A DNA stretch of 64,000 nt from Paenibacillus sp. FSL R5-0623. Lineage in GTDB: Bacteria; Bacillota; Bacilli; Paenibacillales; Paenibacillaceae. Positions 35,280 to 42,956 of this stretch are shown piece by piece. Made by a program: the position numbers and the translations under genes. The notes below the pieces were generated by a model. That model was given only the letters and a program-made list of their open reading frames with translations, was not told where the DNA came from and searched no databases. The stretch covers positions 6,572,001 through 6,636,000 of the forward strand of contig NZ_CP150233.1 in NCBI RefSeq assembly GCF_037974265.1, given 5' to 3'. Each line of letters starts with the position of its first letter. Position 1 is the stretch's first letter.

Positions 35280-35564
35280 TTATCCTCCCGAACTGCGGAA
35301 GAAGCTACCGAAGCCGCTTGATTTGGACTTGGATTTGCTATAGGAGCTGTTACTGTCCTTATTGCTTCGATACGACGACCCACCATAGTAGTAGTGCCCA
35401 CTGCTGGAATCATATTCACATCCGGTATCATACTCCGGGTCACATTCATCATTGTTGCTGCCACAACCGGATAACACGGCAGGAACCGCCAGCATCAGGG
35501 AGAAAGCAACCAGCTTTGCTTTTGATCCGGGTTTTGATGCTTGCCCCCGCTCTTGGTCACTCAT
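35280..35564 (-). CDS. Small lipoprotein (YjfM-like position)
   Basis: 94 residues. A lipoprotein signal (SLMLAVPAVLSGC, Cys34) follows a rather long charged N-region. The mature part is acidic at first (NNDECDPEYDTGCEYDSSSG) and then Ser/Tyr/Lys/Gly-rich, low complexity, ending FGSFFRSSGG. ATG 35564 overlaps the stop of the upstream gene by one base (TAATG). Its place in the cluster corresponds to the YjfM lipoprotein in E. coli; sequence similarity is not claimed. Confidence 0.8.
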   Translation of the reverse strand: MSDQERGQASKPGSKAKLVAFSLMLAVPAVLSGCGSNNDECDPEYDTGCEYDSSSGHYYYGGSSYRSNKDSNSSYSKSKSKSSGFGSFFRSSGG

Positions 35565-36031
35565 TACAGATCCACCTCTTTCATATAAAACAACACTTTC
35601 TTACGATCCGCATCCAGCACGGAATACAGGAACTCATACGTCTTGCCACCGCGAACCATGTAATGGTCCAGCAGTTGTTCGGCAAGCTCCATCGTATAGG
35701 TGGAGGATACTGTGAGTTCCAATTCCTGAAATGAACTTCCATTCCACAGCATATACTCTGCGCTGTACATGGAAGACATTTTGCACATGGCCAGCGCAGC
35801 GTCCGCAATAGCTGCACCGTACTCATCCGGCATCTGTTGGTCATACGCCGTTACATATACAGCATGTTCCCGCCCATCCTGGCATTCATTGGACAGATGC
35901 GCCCAGAGTTTATTTTTCACCAGGGTGGCATCCACCAGTTTGCGCATGAACAGTTCATCTCGTGAGACTGAAGTCTGTTCCAGCACTCCCGTCTCCGCCT
36001 GTCGATCATCTGACCAACTCCGATACGTCAA
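35564..36031 (-). CDS. Unknown protein heading the DUF350/ligase cluster; start codon unusual
   Basis: 155 residues if TTG 36031 is the start, but no ribosome site is near it. GGGAGG at 36052-36057 is 8 bp from an in-frame ATC codon (36041-36043), which would give a product beginning (M)YYSLTYRSWSDD. An ATC initiation codon is rare, so this is a real puzzle. The protein is soluble, acidic and without recognised motif; parts such as AHLSNECQDGREHAVYVTAYDQ and LYSVLDADRKKVLFYMKEVDL suggest an alpha/beta fold. It is the first gene of the operon with the lipoprotein, ligase and DUF350 genes. Confidence 0.7.
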   Translation of the reverse strand: MTYRSWSDDRQAETGVLEQTSVSRDELFMRKLVDATLVKNKLWAHLSNECQDGREHAVYVTAYDQQMPDEYGAAIADAALAMCKMSSMYSAEYMLWNGSSFQELELTVSSTYTMELAEQLLDHYMVRGGKTYEFLYSVLDADRKKVLFYMKEVDL

Positions 36032-36103
36032 TGAATAATAGATACCGATAACCTCCCTTTTTGCGAGCTCTTAGGTGAGCCGTTTCAATTCATACAAACG
36101 TAT

Positions 36104-36131
36104 TTAACGCATCAGAAGGAAAAAAGTTACA
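36104..36131 (-). promoter_or_regulatory. Possible ECF-sigma promoter of the yjf-like cluster
   Basis: Minus strand TGTAAC (36126-36131), 16-bp T-rich spacer, CGTTAA (36104-36109). It resembles Bacillus sigma-X/sigma-W promoters (TGTAAC/TGAAAC ... CGTA/CGAC). The start point would be about 55-65 nt before the first gene. Confidence 0.3.
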
Positions 36132-36362
36132 CTAGTGAATCATTTCATATTACCTTTAGCTGCTTCAAATCAAGGCTAGACATATATTAAAATGGTTTAA
36201 TTTGTCTATGTCTAGTTACAAAACTCCATTTTAAATGAGTTATGAAATTGATTCTATTCACCATGACATGTAATAAAAGGTACTGTTCGAGGCACTGTTG
36301 ATGATGATGCAACGAAGCTAGGCTAACAAGTGGATTCCGCGTTTGGTATGTAATTCAGTTCT
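36132..36362. other. Intergenic region, nothing recognised
   Basis: AT-rich, no credible ORF, no repeat or regulatory element recognised. Confidence 0.45.
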
Positions 36363-36389
36363 AAAAGGCCGGAGAAGATTCTCCGACCT
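36363..36389 (-). terminator. Terminator of the ABC-F gene
   Basis: GGTCGGAGAA and TTCTCCGGCC pair (one G-T/mismatch) around a one- to two-base turn, followed by TTTTAG on the minus strand. Confidence 0.75.
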
Positions 36390-36423
36390 CGTTTGTTCCA
36401 TCTTATGCTCATGCCATTCGGAC

Positions 36424-38505
36424 TTATAACTCAGCCCACTGGGCCAATACATCATTATATTTAGCGGACAATTGCTCGCGATCATTCCAGATTTGCTCCA
36501 GTTCAAGCGGATTGTTCTGCACAACTTCCAATTGTTGATCCAGCACCTGAATCTGTGCCTCAAGACGAGCTAACGTTTGTTCCAGCTTCTCCGCAGACGG
36601 TTTGGTGCCATTGCCACTTCTGTGTTTCGATGCAGCTGCTGCGGAAGGAGTCAACGCCTTGCCTGATTCCGTAGAAGCTTCATGATCTCGACTTCCATCG
36701 GTAGCTGCAACAGTGGAATCGTTCATTGTCGAGTTTGTTTCTGTTTTCTTCCCTGATCTGGCAGTCCCGCCGGGCACAGACGTTAAACCTGACTTCAACT
36801 CTGACTTGGCGTTCCCACGAGAGGAAACGCCCACGCCTGCTGTAGCCTGAGTTGTCGCCGCCGCACGAGCTTGCATATCAAGCTTCTTCTCACGATACGC
36901 CTCATAGTCTCCCAGATAAGCGGTCATCTGTCCTTCCTCCAGCTCCCAGACACGGGAAGCGAGGCGATTGACGAAGTACCGATCATGCGAGATGGCAAGT
37001 ACGGTTCCTTCAAAATCAACCAACGACTCTTCCAACGCTTCTCTCGATGCGATATCCAGATGGTTGGTTGGCTCATCGAGCAGCAGTACATTGGGTTTGC
37101 GTTGCACCAGCAGAGCCAAACGCAGGCGCGTCCATTCCCCGCCAGATAATTGCCCGACAGAGCGGAATACATCCGCGCCATAGAACAGATATCGGGCCAG
37201 AATCCCGCGAGCCTCGCCTTCCTCCACACCCGCTTCCAGACGGAAGTATTCAAGTACGTTCAGCTTTGGATTCGTGGGTTCCTCCTGTTGAGCCAGATAC
37301 CCGACATCCACACGTGCCCCCCACTCCAACTTGCCCGCATTGGGCTCCTCGTCACCAAGCAACAGCTTGAACAGGGTCGTCTTGCCTGAGCCATTGCGGC
37401 CAATGAGTGCAATTTTATCTCCATATTCCAGCAGACCCGAGATTCCGCGCAGGATTTCACGCTCACCATAGCTCTTCTCGACCTGCTCCAATACAGCTAC
37501 CCGCTTACCCGTTCGATCCGTAGGACGCACATCGAACTCGGCATTGCGGCGCTCCAGTACAGGACGCTTCACCTGTTCCATCCGCTCGATTGCTTTACGC
37601 ATCGAAGCCGCCCGTCTGAAGAACTTTTCATTCCCACCAATTCTGCCCCACTCCTCCAGCTGGCGGATCGTTTCCTTCATTTTCTTGATAACCTTCTGCT
37701 GCTCCTTGAACTCCTCGAATTGCTGTAACAGCCGTTGTTCCTTCACTTTCATATATTCCGTATAACCGCCAGCAGACGTTTCTGCTTCTCCATCCTCCAG
37801 CTCCAGTGTTCTATTCACGACCCGATCCAGAAAATAGCGATCATGCGAGATCAGGACAATGGTGCCGGGGTATTCACGTAAAAATCCTTCCAGCCACTCG
37901 ACCCGCTCCAGATCGAGATGGTTTGTCGGCTCATCCAGCAATAACAAATCGGGTCTTACGATTAGCTGTGAAGCCAGAACCACCCGAGTCTGCTCCCCAC
38001 CAGACAGGGAACCAAAGCGCCAACCATAGTGTGCCTTGGCGATATCCAAACCGTCCGCCACCTGATCGATCCGGGCATCCATTTCGTATCCACCCTCACG
38101 CTCGAACTGGTCTTGCAGTGCCGCGTAGCGTTTCAGCAGGCGCTCCAATTGATTAGGGTCTGCTGCACATGCCGGATCGGACATCTGCTGCTCCATTTCC
38201 TTCATTTGCGTGGAACATACCATGAGCTCCTTGAATCCAAGACTCAGTACATCCAGTACGGTATGGTCATCCAATCCTTCTGGAACCTGCGCCACATATC
38301 CCATTCGTGTATCTTTCTTGATCATCAATTGCCCTTCATCCGGCTTGTTCAGTCTTGCCATCAGGCGCATAAGTGTGGTTTTGCCGCTTCCGTTGCGGCC
38401 GATCAGGGCGACCTTGTCACCTTCCATAATTTCAAACGTAATGCCGTCCAGCACCAGATGTGCCCCGTGGTATTGAGTCAGTTGTTGCGCGCTAATCATC
38501 ATCAT
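36424..38505 (-). CDS. ABC-F family ATPase, probable ribosome-protection factor
   Basis: About 693 residues. Two ABC domains (Walker A GRNGSGKTT in both; signatures LSGGEQTRV and LSGGEWTRL; Walker B LLLLDEPTNHLDLE and LLLDEPTNHLDIA) joined by the helical interdomain linker (FEEFKEQQKVIKKMKETIRQ and following), no membrane segments. A Ser/Thr/Lys-rich stretch (about 560-620) leads to a C-terminal coiled coil (LEQTLARLEAQIQVLDQQLE). Such proteins act on the ribosomal E site; some rescue it from antibiotics. ATG 38505 is 9 bp from AGGAGG. The preceding leader ORF and attenuator are the usual control of antibiotic-resistance ABC-F genes. Confidence 0.88.
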   Translation of the reverse strand: MMMISAQQLTQYHGAHLVLDGITFEIMEGDKVALIGRNGSGKTTLMRLMARLNKPDEGQLMIKKDTRMGYVAQVPEGLDDHTVLDVLSLGFKELMVCSTQMKEMEQQMSDPACAADPNQLERLLKRYAALQDQFEREGGYEMDARIDQVADGLDIAKAHYGWRFGSLSGGEQTRVVLASQLIVRPDLLLLDEPTNHLDLERVEWLEGFLREYPGTIVLISHDRYFLDRVVNRTLELEDGEAETSAGGYTEYMKVKEQRLLQQFEEFKEQQKVIKKMKETIRQLEEWGRIGGNEKFFRRAASMRKAIERMEQVKRPVLERRNAEFDVRPTDRTGKRVAVLEQVEKSYGEREILRGISGLLEYGDKIALIGRNGSGKTTLFKLLLGDEEPNAGKLEWGARVDVGYLAQQEEPTNPKLNVLEYFRLEAGVEEGEARGILARYLFYGADVFRSVGQLSGGEWTRLRLALLVQRKPNVLLLDEPTNHLDIASREALEESLVDFEGTVLAISHDRYFVNRLASRVWELEEGQMTAYLGDYEAYREKKLDMQARAAATTQATAGVGVSSRGNAKSELKSGLTSVPGGTARSGKKTETNSTMNDSTVAATDGSRDHEASTESGKALTPSAAAASKHRSGNGTKPSAEKLEQTLARLEAQIQVLDQQLEVVQNNPLELEQIWNDREQLSAKYNDVLAQWAEL

Positions 38506-38548
38506 AATAAGGTTCCTCCTATGGTATGGAAGATCCTGACCGCAACAC

Positions 38549-38581
38549 AAAAAGAGCCGCAGGAGGTTAGCTCCGCGGCCC
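38549..38581 (-). terminator. Attenuator-type intrinsic terminator in the ABC-F leader
   Basis: Minus strand GGCCGCGGAG (left) pairs with CTCCTGCGGCT (right) with one bulge, loop CTAAC, then five T. It lies between the leader ORF stop (22 nt upstream) and the ABC-F ribosome site (about 30 nt downstream), so it would stop transcription before the structural gene. Confidence 0.75.
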
Positions 38582-38603
38582 TTCAGAATTCAAGCAATAT
38601 CGC

Positions 38604-38765
38604 TTATCGTCCGAATGAGGTCAAGGCAGGCATCTTCTCGCAAATGTTAACTTCCGTATATTCAAAATTGGACAGACTTCTCCCGTTGGTCAGAAAAGTA
38701 TGAACAATGCCAGCCATAGCAATCGGCAGCTGGCTAATACGGTTGTTAAGCATCTCGTGATTCAC
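38604..38765 (-). CDS. 53-codon leader ORF upstream of the ABC-F attenuator
   Basis: Too short to be listed routinely. It starts GTG 38765 with GGGGAGG 9 bp upstream and runs to TAA 38604-38606. The product begins VNHEMLNNRISQLPIAMAG and ends KMPALTSFGR. No signal peptide or known domain is seen. The position, good ribosome site and the attenuator 22 nt beyond its stop suggest a regulatory leader peptide: a ribosome stalled late in this ORF by a drug would cover the left arm of the terminator. It could alternatively be a small independent protein. Confidence 0.6.
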   Translation of the reverse strand: MNHEMLNNRISQLPIAMAGIVHTFLTNGRSLSNFEYTEVNICEKMPALTSFGR

Positions 38766-38797
38766 CTGTCTTCACCTCCCCTGTCATAATTAATGTC

Positions 38798-38827
38798 AAT
38801 ATATCACAGACGAATGCGTTCCTGCAA
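38798..38827 (-). promoter_or_regulatory. Candidate promoter of the leader ORF/ABC-F unit
   Basis: Minus strand -35 TTGCAG (38822-38827), 18-bp spacer, -10 TATATT (38798-38803) preceded by TG. Transcripts would carry a leader of about 280 nt. Confidence 0.4.
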
Positions 38828-38879
38828 CCAGCCCATCGCCCAATTCAAAGCTTACTGTATATTAGTTTCATTTTTACGC

Positions 38880-39164
38880 TTAATTCCTGCCCTGTCGCCG
38901 AAGCATTACATCCCTGATTGCCACCGTAATGAGTGTTAACATTCCCGAGGTACCCAGTGATGCGCCGAGCAGGGCATATCCGATGCCGTTCCACCCGCCA
39001 ATATCGATGCTGATCATGATTACAACGGCACCGCCGAGCAAGGCCACACATGGCAATATATATTGTACCCACGTCATTCGGCGTCCTTGTAACCGGTAGA
39101 TAAACCATTCAATCAGCAGCTGCACCGCCCACATTCCCAATGTCCACAAGATCAGTACTTCCAT
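38880..39164 (-). CDS. Small integral membrane protein, unknown
   Basis: 94 residues with three hydrophobic segments (about 4-21, 32-52, 58-83) and positive charges in the loops (YRLQGRRMTW, MLRRQGRN at the C terminus). ATG 39164 follows AGGAGGGG, an excellent site, so the gene is real. It stands alone between the ABC-F unit and a glycosyltransferase. I do not recognise the family; YesK-like proteins are similar in size and layout. Confidence 0.7.
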   Translation of the reverse strand: MEVLILWTLGMWAVQLLIEWFIYRLQGRRMTWVQYILPCVALLGGAVVIMISIDIGGWNGIGYALLGASLGTSGMLTLITVAIRDVMLRRQGRN

Positions 39165-39217
39165 AAGGTTCCCCTCCTGTCGCTGGATGGATCAAGCCCT
39201 TTGTTACAGACCTTACG

Positions 39218-40216
39218 TTACTTCAACCAATCTGAGAAAAAGTGACTGTACCCTTCTTTCATCTTCGTGCGCGAAAAAGCACCAAACGCATACTCCCGGT
39301 TGTCTTCTGACACACTGCGCGGCGCGGCCGCAGCCATGTTCACCAGTTCAAACCAGTTATCCTCGTTGCCTGCAAAGGCATGTGTGGATCGAATGTGACC
39401 GTAGCAAGCATGCTCCGGTTTCACGACCATTTTGCCCATCGCCATCGCTTCCGTCAGCGGCATCGCAAACGTATCAAAGGCCGAACAGTTCCAATACACC
39501 TTGGATGAGTTCATCAACGTAAATATCTCATCCTGTGTGAGCGCAAACTTCAGCTTCACGTTGGCAGGAATGTCGTACTTCTTCATGGTTTCCTTATAGC
39601 GTACACCGCCGAACACCATGTACACTTCCTTATCCGGGTTCTGCCTCGCATATTCCAGGACCAGGTCCGGGCGACGGTTCGCTTCATCCCGACCGATCCA
39701 GAGCACCCGATTATGCACAACCTGACTCGGGTCATAGTGCCGGTTCGCCAGCTCTTCGCTGAAGCCAATCGGGATGACGTTCACGTCATGTACGCCGAAA
39801 TTGCGGCCCAGCTCTGTTTTCAAAAACTCGGTCTGTACAATTGCTTTATCCACCATCGTATAAAATGGCTTCATCATCTCATATCCCGTTAGCGCGGGAT
39901 CGGGGAAACTGTGCGGAAACAATACACTCTTTGGTAAAAACATCTTCAAAAACGTAAACCCGGATACGGTGTAGATGACATGCTCTATATTTTGGCTATG
40001 AATCTGGTCCAGCACGATATCGTAGTTCACCAGGTCACCTTTCTCATGCTCATAACCCGGCAACCAGTCGTATCCGCTGACATGACGCTCCGGCGAGATG
40101 AACACGATATCCACGCCCAACTCCAGACCAATCTGCTTCAGCCGATCCGCAAATACGCGTGGCCCCTGAGCTTCCGTGAATTGAATTTTACGCATAACAA
40201 GTCCGACTTTACGCAA
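39218..40216 (-). CDS. Glycosyltransferase (GT4-like)
   Basis: About 332 residues. The start TTG 40216 is preferred because GAGGGG lies 8 bp upstream, while GTG 40225 almost touches it. A Rossmann-type N half and a C half with VLWIGRDEANRRPDLVLEYAR, then SKVYWNCSAFDTFAMPLTEAMAMGKMVV, the C-terminal nucleotide-sugar site (acidic residue in PLTEAMAMG), place it in the GT-B/GT4 group. It is cytoplasmic and probably acts on a lipid, coat or cell-wall acceptor. It follows a small-molecule kinase gene by 18 bp, forming a two-gene unit. Confidence 0.82.
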   Translation of the reverse strand: MRKVGLVMRKIQFTEAQGPRVFADRLKQIGLELGVDIVFISPERHVSGYDWLPGYEHEKGDLVNYDIVLDQIHSQNIEHVIYTVSGFTFLKMFLPKSVLFPHSFPDPALTGYEMMKPFYTMVDKAIVQTEFLKTELGRNFGVHDVNVIPIGFSEELANRHYDPSQVVHNRVLWIGRDEANRRPDLVLEYARQNPDKEVYMVFGGVRYKETMKKYDIPANVKLKFALTQDEIFTLMNSSKVYWNCSAFDTFAMPLTEAMAMGKMVVKPEHACYGHIRSTHAFAGNEDNWFELVNMAAAAPRSVSEDNREYAFGAFSRTKMKEGYSHFFSDWLK

Positions 40217-40234
40217 GCTTCTCACCCCTCATTT

Positions 40235-41218
40235 CTATTCCTCACCCATGTGCTTCATGCACTGTTCCAGCGTCGCTGCCGTCTCATGCCACTGGTTACG
40301 CAACTGTTCCTTCGGCCACACACATTCATCACTCCTCAGATCGCCATCAATCAAATGCAGCATCCAGAGCGAGAATACAATAGCATATGCGTCGTACCAT
40401 TCTGCAAAAGAAATCCGTTCAATCTGTACGCCCAGGCTCCCCAGCTTGTCCAAATAAACATCCATAACCCGCTCTCGCAGGGCCGGCGTAACCGTTCTGG
40501 GAAATAGCGGATGCGAGAGATCCACCAGATGAACTACATCCCACAGCGGCGTATTCAGATGGGCATGCTCCCAATCCAAGATGACCAGTCTGCCGTCCAC
40601 CTCAGCCATGTTACCTGGATGCAGGTCTCCGTGACACAAAACGGTTGGAAGTTGCTCCTCAGCTGTGACGATCAACCTGGAGATCTTGTCCCAATCGGGT
40701 TCGGACAGCTGCATATCCAGCCTGGATAACAGTTCATCCGTAGACTGTCTGTGCATTTGTAACTCATCCAACATCGTGCGAATGGACGGTTTCTGGCCCA
40801 CGCGAGGCAGTCCGTTCCAATCCGTGACAGACAATGCATGCCATGTTGCCATATGTGCGGTTGCGCCGAGCACCGTCGCTTCTTGTGAATCATGCACCAG
40901 TTGCCCCAGATCCTCGTAGATCATCCAACTCTGTGCCGGTGTAATGGTAGGGTCCGACGCTGCAATGAGCTGCGGATAGATTGGCGGTAAGCCAGACATC
41001 ACACGCTCGTACATCCATCGTTCCCGTCCATGCTGTGCAGGATTCGTCAGCGGTTTAAAAATATAACTCACACCAGTAGAAACAGTGAATCGCTCCACAT
41101 ATCGTCCGTTCATTCCTTTATACAACGGTTCGCGGCTTGTTATATAGTGATCATTCAGCATTCCTTCAGGCGTCACCCAGCTGTATGCATCCATCTCTTC
41201 GTTCACGCTACCCACCAT
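40235..41218 (-). CDS. Aminoglycoside phosphotransferase-family kinase
   Basis: 327 residues of the protein-kinase-like APH/choline-kinase fold. The catalytic loop is VLCHGDLHPGNMAEV and the metal-binding motif LVILDWEHAHLNTPLWDVVHLVDL. N-lobe elements include YIFKPLTN and MIYEDLGQLV. The family phosphorylates small hydroxylated molecules; members also include spore-coat CotS-type proteins. Pairing with a glycosyltransferase points to glycan or coat modification rather than drug resistance. The start ATG 41218 has GGGAG about 12 bp upstream; GTG 41206 is an alternative. Confidence 0.82.
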   Translation of the reverse strand: MVGSVNEEMDAYSWVTPEGMLNDHYITSREPLYKGMNGRYVERFTVSTGVSYIFKPLTNPAQHGRERWMYERVMSGLPPIYPQLIAASDPTITPAQSWMIYEDLGQLVHDSQEATVLGATAHMATWHALSVTDWNGLPRVGQKPSIRTMLDELQMHRQSTDELLSRLDMQLSEPDWDKISRLIVTAEEQLPTVLCHGDLHPGNMAEVDGRLVILDWEHAHLNTPLWDVVHLVDLSHPLFPRTVTPALRERVMDVYLDKLGSLGVQIERISFAEWYDAYAIVFSLWMLHLIDGDLRSDECVWPKEQLRNQWHETAATLEQCMKHMGEE

Positions 41219-41343
41219 CCATTTCGTTCTCCCTGCTGCTCCGATGTTGATTTCTATTCATCATACGTTGCTGTTCACAAGCCTGCAAGCTTTGGTCGTA
41301 AGCGCTTATTCAGCGTCTCCATTTAGAGTTTCAAAAGTGCTTG

Positions 41344-41372
41344 TTGCATTTTGGTTAGTAATCACTTACTAT
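41344..41372 (+). promoter_or_regulatory. Promoter and TetR operator of the 41379 gene
   Basis: -35 TTGCAT (41344-41349), 17-bp spacer, -10 TACTAT (41367-41372). A perfect dyad TAGTAA-TCAC-TTACTA (41356-41371) overlaps spacer and -10. The transcription start would fall at or next to the ATG at 41379. Confidence 0.7.
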
Positions 41373-41378
41373 ACAATC

Positions 41379-41969
41379 ATGAAGAACAAATCTCATGTGG
41401 ATAGTAAAAAGAAAGATATCCTACAAGCGGCGATGCGCTTGTTCGCAACCAAAGGCGTTGACGGCATATCCGTCAAAGAGATCGGTGACGCCGCCGGAGT
41501 AACCGATGCGGCGATCTACAAACATTTTAAAAACAAGGATGCCGTTGCTCTGGAAGCCTTCACCCAATACTGCGCGGACTATACTGCACTGATTGACGGG
41601 TATGTTCGCCGGGAAGGTCCCGTGTTGGATCGCTTCAAGCAACTGGTTACCGAGGTTCTCCATCTGCATGATGAAGATCCCTACGGACTGCTGCTGATTT
41701 CACAGAATCATGAAATATTCATTGAAGCTGGAAGCAGCGAGGATTACCGTCAGCCATTGGATGCGTTAATGGATCTGATCGATCAGGGAATGATGCGTGG
41801 CGAACTGCCTCAGCAGGATTCACGGCTCACAGCCGTTCTGGTCATCGGTGCAATTACACGCATGGCGGTCTCCAGTATGCAAGGTGAGCTACCGGAGCTG
41901 TTGGTACCTTATACGGGGGAAACGGTTCACCGACTTGCATCGATGTTGGGGCAGGTACCCCAGGAGTAA
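41379..41969 (+). CDS. TetR-family transcriptional regulator, probably leaderless
   Basis: About 196 residues from ATG 41379. The N-terminal HTH (DILQAAMRLFATKGVDGISVKEIGDAAGVTDAAIYKHFKNKDAV) is classic TetR, shown here only by its ends DILQAAMRLF and IYKHFKNKD; the rest is the helical ligand domain (DRFKQLVTEVL, DALMDLIDQGMM). There is no ribosome site before the ATG, and the -10 ends only 6 bp before it, so the mRNA is probably leaderless. The promoter contains a perfect dyad repeated in front of the oxidoreductase gene at 42280, implying autoregulation and control of that gene. Confidence 0.87.
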   Translation: MKNKSHVDSKKKDILQAAMRLFATKGVDGISVKEIGDAAGVTDAAIYKHFKNKDAVALEAFTQYCADYTALIDGYVRREGPVLDRFKQLVTEVLHLHDEDPYGLLLISQNHEIFIEAGSSEDYRQPLDALMDLIDQGMMRGELPQQDSRLTAVLVIGAITRMAVSSMQGELPELLVPYTGETVHRLASMLGQVPQE

Positions 41970-41971
41970 CG

Positions 41972-42097
41972 ATGGAAATGGGATGAAGCTAGAAATGGAG
42001 TAGCGGAGCGTAGGGAAAACGGCGTGAGCAACTACATTGTTTCCGAAGGAAACAACCTTCGTAAGTTTCCGCTTATTTCGGCTGAATCCCATCTTCG
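41972..42097. repeat. Intergenic foldback sequence of repeat type
   Basis: The ends carry inverted ATGGGAT-GAAGC and GCTGAATCCCAT (10 of 12 pair), with an inner GGAAACAACCTTCG/CGAAGGAAAC foldback. It has no ORF and lies between the TetR gene and its target. It looks like a dispersed intergenic element, but copies elsewhere cannot be checked here. Confidence 0.45.
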
Positions 42098-42225
42098 ATG
42101 CGGATGATGCCGCTAGGCATGATTTGTAATCAAAAACGGACTTGTTGAATAACTTCTAAAGAGAATCGTCAACATCCCATCAGGATATACGAATGGATTA
42201 TCGGGTCATACGTGACCTTTTCTTT

Positions 42226-42255
42226 TTGCACATGAGGTTAGTGTTCATTAACTAA
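42226..42255 (+). promoter_or_regulatory. Promoter region and second TetR operator
   Basis: TTGCAC (42226-42231) is followed by TTAGTGTTCATTAACTAA (42238-42255), which matches the operator in front of the TetR gene in 13 of 18 positions and keeps the same distance to the -35. Confidence 0.6.
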
Positions 42256-42279
42256 AATAGTCAGGACGTGTCATCTTCC

Positions 42280-42858
42280 ATGAAAAAAATATTAATTATT
42301 CAAGGCAATCCCGTCTCCCCCAGTTACAACGGCGCACTCACCGAAGCTTATCGTAAAGGCGCTGTGCAGGCAGGTGCCGCGGTTCGCATGATCACCCTGA
42401 ACGAACTGGAATTCAACATGAATTTAGAGGGAGGCTATCGTAATAAACTGCCGCTTGAACCGGACTTGTTAGAAGCACAAGAGGCGATTAAATGGGCAGA
42501 GCATCTCGTATGGGTATTCCCGATTTGGTGGGGCGGACCGCCTGCGCTGCTGAAAGGATTCGTTGACCGAATCTTCATGCCAGGTTACGCATTCAAGTAC
42601 CAAAAAGGCAAACCTTTCCCGGATCAGTTGCTCAAAGGCCGCACCGCTCGCATGATCACCACGATGGATGGTCCTAGCTGGTACTTCAAATGGTTCCAAG
42701 GTGAGCCCGCACACAAAATGATGAAAATATCCACATTTGGACTCACTGGCATCAAACCTGTGCGGATAACAACCGTAGATCAAGTGGGGAAGAAGTCCGA
42801 GGAACAGAGGAAGAATTGGCTGGATAAGATTGAGCAGCTTGGGCGGAAGATGGGGTAA
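42280..42858 (+). CDS. NAD(P)H-dependent quinone-reductase-like flavoprotein (MdaB/NQO1 type)
   Basis: About 192 residues from ATG 42280; GTG 42268 would add four residues and neither start has a strong ribosome site. Flavodoxin-like fold with KKILIIQGNPVSPSYNGAL (FMN/FAD phosphate loop), WVFPIWWGGPPALLKGFVDRIFMPGYAF, the hallmark of the NQO1/MdaB family, and TTMDGPSWYF. These enzymes reduce quinones or nitro compounds by two electrons. The operator match implies induction through the adjacent TetR regulator, probably by an electrophile or quinone. Confidence 0.87.
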   Translation: MKKILIIQGNPVSPSYNGALTEAYRKGAVQAGAAVRMITLNELEFNMNLEGGYRNKLPLEPDLLEAQEAIKWAEHLVWVFPIWWGGPPALLKGFVDRIFMPGYAFKYQKGKPFPDQLLKGRTARMITTMDGPSWYFKWFQGEPAHKMMKISTFGLTGIKPVRITTVDQVGKKSEEQRKNWLDKIEQLGRKMG

Positions 42859-42890
42859 CTGGATGGCTTTTTGCAACGTTAATTTGGTTA

Positions 42891-42940
42891 AATAACAAGA
42901 AGGCGATACTTACCAAAGTAAGAATCGCCTTCTTGTTATT
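42891..42940. terminator. Strong bidirectional terminator
   Basis: Perfect 17-bp arms AATAACAAGAAGGCGAT (42891-42907) and its complement (42924-42940), 16-nt loop; it separates the oxidoreductase gene from the convergent secreted-protein operon. Confidence 0.9.
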
Positions 42941-42956
42941 GTACTCTTCCTACTAC

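Noticed and set aside
41244..41378. 45-residue N-terminal extension of the TetR protein
   Set aside because: The open frame runs through the promoter and operator; the HTH begins directly after ATG 41379 as usual for the family.
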